Origin: Littorina saxatilis
Lineage: Eukaryota; Mollusca; Gastropoda; Littorinimorpha; Littorinidae
DNA: 64,000 nucleotides
Direction of reading: 5' to 3'
Assembly (NCBI RefSeq): GCF_037325665.1
Contig: NC_090246.1
Coordinates: forward strand, 54,962,547-55,026,546
The notes beneath the pieces are model-generated. The model was not told the origin of the DNA, made no database searches, and saw nothing but the letters and a program-made list of their open reading frames with translations. A program made the translations under genes and the position numbers. Shown here piece after piece: positions 56,823-64,000 of this stretch. Each line of letters begins with the position of its first letter. The first letter of the stretch is position 1.

Positions 56823-57604
56823 ACAAGAAGGGCAAAGCCCATACGACTCACATGCTTTACACATTTTTCCTACCAAAATACATGTGACCTTGACCCAAGG
56901 TCAAGGTCATCCAAGGTCATGCAACACAAAGCTGTTAATTCAAGACATAGGAAGTACAATGGTGCTTATTGGCTCTTTCTACCATGAGATATGGTCACTT
57001 TTAGTGGTTCACTACCTTATTTTGGTCACATTTCATAAGGGTCAAAGTGACCTTGACCTTGATCATATGTGACCAAATGTGTCTCATGATGAAAGCATAA
57101 CATGTGCCCCACATAATTTTTAAGTTTGAAACAGTTATCTTCCATAGTTCAGGGTCAAGGTCACTTCAAAATATGTATACAATCCAACTTTGAAGAGCTC
57201 CTGTGACCTTGACCTTGAAGCAAGGTAAACCAAACTGGTATCAAAAGATGGGGCTTACTTTGCCCTATATATCATATATAGGTGAGGTATTGAATCTCAA
57301 AAACTTCAGAGAAAATGTGAAAAATGTGAAAAATAGCTGTTTTTTAGACAACATTTATGGCCCCTGCGACCTTGACCTTGAAGCAAGATCAAGATGCTAT
57401 GTATGTTTTTTGGGGCCTTGTCATCATACACCATCTTGCCAAATTTGGTACTGATAGACTGAATAGTGTCCAAGAAATATCCAACGTTAAAGTTTTCCGG
57501 ACGGACGGACGTCCGGACGGACGTCCGGACGGACGGACGGACGGACGGACGGACGACTCGGGTGAGTACATAGACTCACTTTTGCTTCGCATGTGAGTCA
57601 AAAA
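56823..57604 (-). mobile_element. HLE2 copy D (Helentron-like)
   Basis: Same ends; lacks the first AGGTCA group. GC tract of CGGACGGACGTCC units (57497-57555). Directly followed by a partial TIR MITE end (57601-57680, GTTGTATGTTTCTGGT). Confidence 0.65.
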
Positions 57605-57989
57605 GTTGTATGTTTCTGGTCATCCGACCCTACCTAGTTTTTTCCCGCCGACCCCAGACTTTTTTTAGGGGTCTTACAGAATTAAAAAAAATTGGAATTG
57701 GGTGGGTGGGTTAGCCATCAATTTGGAATTTTTTATTTTTTTTGGAAACTCAACAAAATATTATTTTGTAACCTTTCCCACGCCTGTTGTGAGTGACATT
57801 CCTTGGTATTATTAATACAACGTTCAAAGAAAGGGTAAACAACCCAGTAAACATTTATGGTGCGCCGCGCATGCATTCACCGTCGCTTGGGCGATCCCAC
57901 CTGCGCGGACATACGCCGCGGAGACTACGCGCCGGTGCATTTAAATTCTAGGTTACACCATCGCCACTGTCAATGCGCCATACCGACGC

Positions 57990-58796
57990 CGCGCAGTTCC
58001 AAAATGCGGGTGTATTTGTTTTGCTTGGTTTTTGTTGTTGTTGGTTTGTTTGTTTGTTAATTTTGTTTTTACGTAGAGCCGAAAGGTACATCGGATTGTG
58101 GGTTGGTCGTGCAGACGGTAGGAAAAAAACCCAGCTTTAAAATGTGAAAAAGTCCAAATATAGCTATTTCTTTAATTTAATTCGGCGGCTAAACGGCTCA
58201 AGCGATTTCAAAATCCTTTTAAGACAGTATCATGCTATTGAAGGGGTACACAAAAAAAAAATTGGCAAAACAATATCTGGCCCCTTACGGCAAGCAGCTT
58301 GATTTCCCCAAAACGTTTCACGAGAGCGGCGTCCTAACCGTAAGAGCTAGCGCCTGCGGATTTTTTGTGAACGAAGAGGGGGGGAATGTGCTTATGAAAA
58401 TCAAATTTTCGAGAGCCTATAGGTCTTGGTTTTTTTTTAAATGAATTTAGTGGGGGGCGTCGGAAAAGATCTGTTTTCAAATGTAAACACAGTACGGATA
58501 AAATAATAAGAAGATATATAGATCTGTTTAACCAATCACAATGGAACTCCAAAATATTCCATAGATTTGTTTACTTAATTTTTAAAAGATAAGTTCGAAA
58601 CATTATCATCTGATAAGTCGCCGCATAACCTTATAGGTTCCAGCGACTAGATATTCCTGATCCTGTTCCCCGGGTTTTCGAACCAAGGGCGGCAACTGTG
58701 CAACCATAGACATGTACGTCATCATGATCTCCCCTTATTATGCGTTATTCATCGTCAATAATTTGACCGTCTTGGTGAAATGGTAAGATATATCTC
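57990..58796. other. Unassigned sequence inside the TIR block
   Basis: Short open frames without recognisable motifs. No gene supported. Confidence 0.35.
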
Positions 58797-59776
58797 TATA
58801 TAGCTATTCTGATGGACACGTGGGGGGATTCGGGGGCTGTGATTGGATGGTCTCACACATCCCTTTTCCGATCATCAAAGCATAACGCTACGAAAGTTGG
58901 CCATTTTTGCCGATATCCAAACGATATCGGCAATAACAAAGACGCATGGTTCCGGTTTCTTCCACGTGTATAAAGTACACGCATACCTCGCCAGGCTTGT
59001 GTCTGTGGCTAGTCGACAGACGATGCAATTTGCTTTGTGTGTGTTTTTGTTGTTGCTTACTGTACATGACATACATTACGTGTAAAATCCAGTTCTTTAA
59101 CTGGCAGCAAACCTTGCAAATTTCCAGAAGCTGCAATCTGAAGCGACCTATCTCTGATTTTTGCAGACGATCTCTCCAATCACCAATGTTTAGCACAAAA
59201 TCAGCAAACTCTCCTGTCACATAGAACGTCCATTGTGTAGTGCAATGTTGAAATGAAGTTACCGGTCTGAAACATTTCGTCGTTTCTTCTGAGACAATCC
59301 TTGTTCTCTTATCATCTACAGATTTACCGCAGTCTTCACCACGCGAATTCCCAACAGAAGTCAGACTTTCGAACATACAATCTACGTAGGCAAGCATGAT
59401 ACGTCATAACGTCATATGATTCCTAAGATATTGACGTAATGCTAAGCATCCGGTTATCTTGAGTTTTCTCCGTAATACATGTCCGTGGGTTTTTCAATGT
59501 TCGGTTATTTCCGTGGCTTCATGCAGAAAGGGAACCGTCGTCTGCAATCAATGACATGGACCATTCTGGTCCTTGTTGCTGACAAAAACATGATTTTAAC
59601 ACAGAATTTAATGTCAGAATAGCTATATAAACGCTATTGTGTTTTCATCGTAGCAATAGGGTCCGATATTTAGACTCGAACAAGTATAATGCGACTCGTC
59701 TTCGACTCGTCGGCATTATACTTGTCTCGTCTAAATATCGGGCCCTATTGCTACGCTGAAAACACAATAGCTGTTA
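58797..59776. repeat. Repeat Y copy 2
   Basis: About 95 percent similar by eye to 28980-29954, with the same ATAGCTATTCTGA inverted words and palindromic tail. On the minus strand it holds a 169-codon open frame (59397-58888) whose first 100 codons (MLAYVDCMFESL, WTFYVTGEFADFVLNIGDW) look protein-like. A donor-like AAG|GTTTGC follows LQLLEICK. Possibly a captured exon; product unknown. Confidence 0.6.
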
Positions 59777-60025
59777 ATGTTTTTTACATGTAAAAATACA
59801 GTTATAGCAGTTATGTACAAAAATAAGCAGCATATGCTCTTTTCGCCAAAGTAAAGTCTTTTTTTCTTTTGGTTTCTTACATGTGTCACAGCACACCGCA
59901 AGCATTTAGGCGAATAGCAAGTGAGTGGTATATATATATTATCAATTGTATAGTAGGTAACGGTGTTAATTACACGTTTTCCATTTGTGTCTTTAATTAT
60001 TGCTTGATGCCATGTATGATTATAC

Positions 60026-60163
60026 GTTAATTGGATCTGTGATCCAAACATGCCTTTTGGTCAATCTCGATGGCAGTTTATTCCACTCGCCCTACGGGCT
60101 TGTGGAATAAACTTCCATCTCGATTGACCAAAAGCCATGTTTGGATCACAGATCCAATTAACA
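60026..60163. repeat. Near-perfect palindrome, about 60-bp arms
   Basis: TTAATTGGATCTGTGATCC at the left meets its complement at 60163, with a 15-bp loop near 60095. One arm can be read as LWNKLPSRLTK, similar to the WNKLP end of LINE ORF2, so the arms may be an inverted LINE tail. Confidence 0.75.
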
Positions 60164-60403
60164 TATATATCTCGACATTCACTGGTCTTAGGGTTTTTGT
60201 TTTCAAAGAAGAAAGAAACTTGCTTGAACACGACCACTTCTCCGAGCAAAATCAACAAACCTAATCACTCGCATTCCACCTCAAGGTCTCGGCCAACCAA
60301 GACTATGGCATACTCATAGCAAAGCCGCCGAATGGTACCGTAAACCAAGAATAGTGACGTAAGAGAATAGAATGTCGTCTTTTGATTTGGAACGTGACGT
60401 GTT

Positions 60404-60604
60404 TCAGAACTTCTTCTGGACAACTCGGATGGTCTTCTGCGTAGTGGTTGGCATGAGATTCTTTTTCTTCTTCGACAGTTCATCCTCCGAATCCGATACT
60501 GTAGCAAAACGTTTCATCTTTTGTTTCACTTTCGAGTATGCGGACGACTGAACTTGACCGCTAAAAAGTAGTCCTTTCGGTATGATTACGCCGAGTCTGA
60601 ACAT
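60404..60604 (-). pseudogene. Short relic with KRFATVSDSE motif
   Basis: A minus-strand stretch VKQKMKRFATVSDSEDELSK followed by KNLMPTTTQKTIRVVQKKF resembles the start of DUF3504/Crypton-type tyrosine-recombinase proteins of invertebrates (RF..VS.., then N..T...V..F). No catalytic part is present. Recognition is from memory and tentative. Confidence 0.35.
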
Positions 60605-60762
60605 GAGGTCTGAACATTGTTTTTAGGCAGGATCTAGGTGAAAGCGAGGCTGTTCTTATCTCTGTGTACAGTCGAGAGAGAGAGAAATACATGTCGAGAC
60701 ATATTACAATATTTCTTTCAAGTCAACAGTGTGTCCAGTTAGATTGCGTACATGCATAGTCA

Positions 60763-61006
60763 TCATAACTCGAATTTTGTTTTCCTTCGAATTACTTGGG
60801 ATGCGCCGCATCGACTTCTAGCATGCATGTCACCTGCTCCAGGCATGGTCACGCGATGGTCAGGCGCACCATATACGCATGCGCCGCGTCGACTAGTGGA
60901 CGACTGAGGCGCATGCACCAAAGTTCCATGAGGCGCATGCACGGCGCAGGTGTATGGTGCATGCGCGGCGCATGCGCGGCGCACCCAAAATGTTTACTGG
61001 GAAAGG
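60763..61006. repeat. GCATGCGC-rich subterminal repeats
   Basis: Many copies of GGCGCATGCRC on both strands close to the right CCCAGTAAACAT end; the arrays may be transposase-binding or cruciform-forming. Confidence 0.6.
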
Positions 61007-61084
61007 TGTTCAGTATCATGTCAACTTGCTAAAATAAGAAATGTGAATATAAAGCAGTGGCTGAAGGTTGCGAGGGAAGAGAAT

Positions 61085-62266
61085 TCTTTCTGTCTTTATT
61101 TGGTGTTTAACGTCGTTTTCAACCACGAAGGTTATATCGCGATGGGGAAAGGGGGGAGATGGGATAGAGCCACTTGTCAATTGTTTCTTGTTCACAAAAG
61201 CACTAATCAAAAATTTGCTCCAGGGGCTTGCAACATAGTACAATATATTACCTTACTGGGAGAATGCAAGTTTCCAGTACAAAGGACTTTTTTTTTTGTT
61301 TCTTTTTTTTTGTCTTTACACCTGTTCCTTTGTCCCGTTGTGCTCTCACACCGCCCCGTCCCTGCACTCACTGCTCCAACCACCTCTGAATTTCGTTCCA
61401 CTGCCAGACTTGTCGATTTTACAGACGCTCCAGGGGGGGATGTCAGGTCGCTGCGGTAGGCTACCCTCGGAAGATGACACTGCACTTCTGCTGAGTCACT
61501 TCAACGGTGTTCAGTAGTGGGTCTGTCCCAAGCTGACGGACGCAGCCTACTACCTACTATGCCCCCTACAAACGACATTGATTTTAAGTCGCGGAGCCAG
61601 ACTGAGTGAGCGTCCCCTCCAGAGAGCAGACCGCCACCACGTCCCCCCGTCGACCCCCCAAAACGTCACACGTTGAAGACTGACAGCAGAACTACTATTC
61701 AGGGAAGGATCGAACAGGAACACTGAGACCAAGGTCACCATGAGAGCTCCGGGCATGAAGGGCCACAAGAGCAAGGACAATTTATATTTTGGATGATTAA
61801 TGAGATAAGGATGATTATAATGATGCTTTGGATTTCCAATTTTTTGGTTTGAGACTACGTGACAGGGCAGCACTCTACACTTAATATACCCTGGCGTCAA
61901 CCAGGCCCGAGAACTGCCGCACCTGCGGTGTTGGTCGGGTATACAGAACCTGAGCACCATCAAAGTCGCATTCGTTAAGTGAATGACACTCGGCTGTGTG
62001 ATCCCAGCCTTCCCATAGGAACCATAGCACTTCCACTCTGGGTAGGAGCCGACCGTAGCCCGAAAAACCCACATGACCCTGATGGGATTCGAACCCACGA
62101 CCACCCGGTTCTTACATACTGCTTGACTAAAATCTTTACAAAAATTGACTATATTCTATACAAGAAACACTTAACAAGGGTAAAAGGAGAAACAGAATCC
62201 GTTAGTCGCCTCTTACGACATGCTGGGGAGCATCCGGTAAATTCTTCCCCCTAACCCGCGGGGGGT
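61085..62266 (-). repeat. SINE-like retroposon R1, copy 3, interrupted
   Basis: Flanked by AGGGAAGAGAAT (61073-61084 and 62267-62278), so both halves came from one insertion. The R1 body runs 61085-61289 and 62112-62266; the middle is another retroposon. Confidence 0.75.
61290..62111 (-). repeat. tRNA-related retroposon nested in R1
   Basis: About 820 bp. On the minus strand it begins GGTGGTCGTGGGTTCGAATCCC (a B box) and TCAGGGTCATGTGGG and ends in a T-run/A-run at the plus-strand left. The A box is missing or degenerate. The minus-strand 184-codon frame is not convincing as a protein. Confidence 0.55.
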
Positions 62267-62279
62267 AGGGAAGAGAATA

Positions 62280-62351
62280 AAAGAGCAATTGAACTGTACT
62301 CACCACTAAACGTCCATTTACGGTAGTGGCGAGTACAGTTCAATTGCTCTC
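62280..62351. repeat. Small palindrome
   Basis: AGAGCAATTGAACTGTACTC faces its complement over a 20-bp loop, directly beside the R1 target duplication. Confidence 0.7.
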
Positions 62352-62499
62352 TGTTATTAAAATAAGAAACCCGAGTTTAATAATGCTCACTACATGGTGT
62401 ATGTGTGGCCGGTGGATTTGGACAACTTTTCCCGCATAGACGAATATCAAACCACTGAAAATGTCGACTTCAGAATTAGAGTGCATCTTTCAAACACCA

Positions 62500-63625
62500 T
62501 CTTCTCGGTATGAATCCTTCGTCAATATGTACTGCCAACTTCACAAAAAGTCCTACAAGGCAGAAGCTGGGGGGACAGGAGCAGCGTGAGAAGGAGGCAA
62601 TCTTGTTCGACAGCAATCTGGCTGTGCTCAGGGGCGGATCTGGGGGGGGTGCAATGGGTGCAAATGGCGGCGTATGCGCACGCATACGGATGTTGGACCA
62701 AAAAAAAAAAAAAAAAAAAAAAAGAAGAAGAAAAATGTATCGCCTGAAAATAGCACTTTACACGCTCAGATTGCACCAGATTGCACAATTTTGCTTCCTT
62801 TTTAAAAAAAAATTCCGGGGGGGCATGCCCCCGGACCCCCCTAGCATGCTCGGCGATTCGCGCCATCGGTTCCGCGCTTCGCGCCATCGGTTCGGCGCTT
62901 CGCTGATAAGATACAAAAAAAAAAAAAAAAAAAAGAACTTTGCACCCCCCCCTTTCAAAACCCAGATCCGCCCCTGTGTGCTGTCAAACGTCCTTGAGTC
63001 AAAGACATTTGATGGCCACCAGGTGAGACCAGTGAAGGTGCCATGCACAACTACGGTCCATGGACTCCAACGGTAAAACGACTACGAGATACTTCAAGGT
63101 GGGCATCTCCACAGTGTATTCCACCCCAGCCCTTGCCAAGATTGACAAGGAGTGGCAGCTATTCTCAAAGCACATTGACAAGCGCCACTACTCTGTCATC
63201 TTTAAGAAGTGTGGTGAACGTGCCTGCAGCCACTGCTTCCAACATCCCATCGAGTGCAGAGATGTGCTGGATGCACGACTTCCGACGCCTGAGAAGGGAG
63301 CGCTGTTCTATGCTCAATGCCATTAGCAGGCGACAGCCACTTCAAGACATACCTGGAGCTGAAGACAGCGGGCCCAGACACTGCCTACACAACATCACTG
63401 GGAGTTGGTGGTGTGACTGGCCGCTGCACTGAGCCAGGCTGCTGCTGGCTCTTCGGCTCTGCTGCAGATGGAAATAGACACACCCGCCTTGTGCACAGAA
63501 CGTGGCAAGCCTGAGTCTGACCGTGACATCGACGGTACTCCACCAGCCAAAAAGACCAAATACTACACCACCTGCAGAGTTTGTGACAAGACTTTCCCCA
63601 GTACCTCAACAAGCATAAGACAGAA
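62500..63625 (+). pseudogene. Coding relic with Cys clusters, split by a MITE
   Basis: Protein-like segments in shifting plus-strand frames: TNFTKSPTRQKLGGQEQREK then LAVL at the MITE, resuming as LSNVLESKTFDGHQVRPVKV, then RYFKVGISTVYSTPALAKID, CGERACSHCFQHPIECRD, RLPTPEKGALFYAQC, GRCTEPGCCWLFGSAADGNR and YYTTCRVCDKTFPS. Cys/His spacing suggests zinc-binding units, and the layout recalls unnamed multi-copy invertebrate proteins linked to transposons. Several frame changes make it non-functional. Family not identified. Confidence 0.45.
62630..62976. mobile_element. hAT-like MITE with 6-bp TSD
   Basis: 347 bp with ends CAGGGGCGGATCTGGG and complement, flanked by TGTGCT (62624-62629 and 62977-62982). 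It contains A(23) and other homopolymers and small inverted GCGCCATCGGTTC words. Inserted in the coding relic. Confidence 0.8.
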
Positions 63626-63719
63626 ACTGGACATAAAAAGCAGTAGCAAGCGATTTCATTTTTTTTGGTTTTTTGAATGGGGGGTGGGTGGGTGTGTTCT
63701 GTTGATTCCCAATTTTTTT

Positions 63720-64000
63720 TTTTAGTTTTTGAGTTTTTTCTTAATTGTAATAAAAAAGAAGAAAAAAAGCGTCAAATCGAAAGTAACAGACGGCAGACGA
63801 CACAAGGGGGATAACCCCGCATCCCTTTTGTCTCATTTGTTTTGTAATGTGTTGTCTTTCTCTGTGTATAGTAGGTCCAGTCTCTTTGCGTCACTGTATA
63901 GTTATTTTCTACCCTGACCAAAATATTTTTTTTTAAAAACATTTAAAAAAAATCCCTACCTACTCACCCTATTTTTTGTATCCATGTTACCAGAAACATA
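63720..64000. mobile_element. TIR MITE cut by the window edge
   Basis: The inside matches 24852-25210 in reverse (GTAACAGACGGCAGACGAC, GGGGGATAACCCC) and it ends GTTACCAGAAACATA at the last base; the remaining few bases lie outside. Confidence 0.6.

Larger units (their letters stand above)
57847..61006. mobile_element. Candidate DNA element with CCCAGTAAACAT inverted ends
   Basis: Left end CCCAGTAAACATTTATGGTG then GCGCCGCGCATGC; right end GCATGCGCGGCGCACC then AATGTTTACTGGG, about 3.2 kb apart. GC-rich GCATGCGC subterminal words lie inside both ends. It encloses repeat Y copy 2, a large palindrome and a short coding relic. Flanks share only AA, so a target duplication is not convincing; two separate inverted solo ends are the alternative. 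Confidence 0.5.

Noticed and set aside
61550-62104. 184-codon minus-strand frame
   Set aside because: Covers the tRNA-related retroposon nested in R1; the first codons translate its B box.

Overview
This is animal nuclear DNA, almost certainly from a marine snail or other mollusc. The protein exons are split by introns with GT-AG borders, the metazoan genes KAT2 (GCN5/PCAF) and an IL-17 receptor-like receptor are recognisable, and the intervening DNA is packed with tRNA-derived SINEs, TIR MITEs and hairpin-ended repeats of a style I associate with gastropods such as periwinkles (from memory, not checked). There are no bacterial-type operons.

Layout. (1) 1-5923, minus strand: the first five coding exons of a KAT2 histone acetyltransferase; the catalytic and bromodomain parts lie off the left edge. 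(2) 11375-30171, minus strand: a complete 13-exon gene for a single-pass receptor of about 649 residues with signal peptide, Cys-rich ectodomain, Thr/Ser stalk, transmembrane helix and SEFIR domain (IL-17 receptor family). All splice phases agree. Its first intron (about 6.9 kb) is a dump of mobile elements. (3) 30400-33660, plus strand: a decayed THAP-domain gene or DNA-transposon relic, split by a 6-bp-TSD MITE that itself carries another element. (4) 37471-45872: a whole-looking, young Ty3/Gypsy-type LTR retrotransposon. (5) 46350-48320: a TIR-bounded block holding about 1.4 kb of GA-rich minisatellite, followed by a 200-N assembly gap with duplicated flanks and an inverted duplication. (6) 48922-50077, minus strand: exons of a SWIM zinc-finger gene, abutted by a 5'-truncated LINE (50080-52750) whose RT active site reads FAED. 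(7) 52751-64000: repeats, including a roughly 3.2-kb TIR-bounded block (57847-61006), nested SINEs and a coding relic split by a hAT-like MITE.

The most distinctive observation is that three unrelated-looking repeat families (here HLE1, HLE2, HLE3; 11 near-complete copies) share one architecture: a 5' terminal hairpin, one arm of it repeated near the 3' end, a short GC-rich hairpin, and a CTTGT end, usually set between T and T. This fits non-autonomous Helentron/Helitron-like elements. HLE2 and HLE3 also carry dense nuclear-receptor half-sites (TCAAGGTCA, and a perfect DR1), so they could spread receptor binding sites into the KAT2/IL-17R neighbourhood. The receptor and the acetyltransferase are ordinary neighbours; nothing in the sequence shows that they work together.
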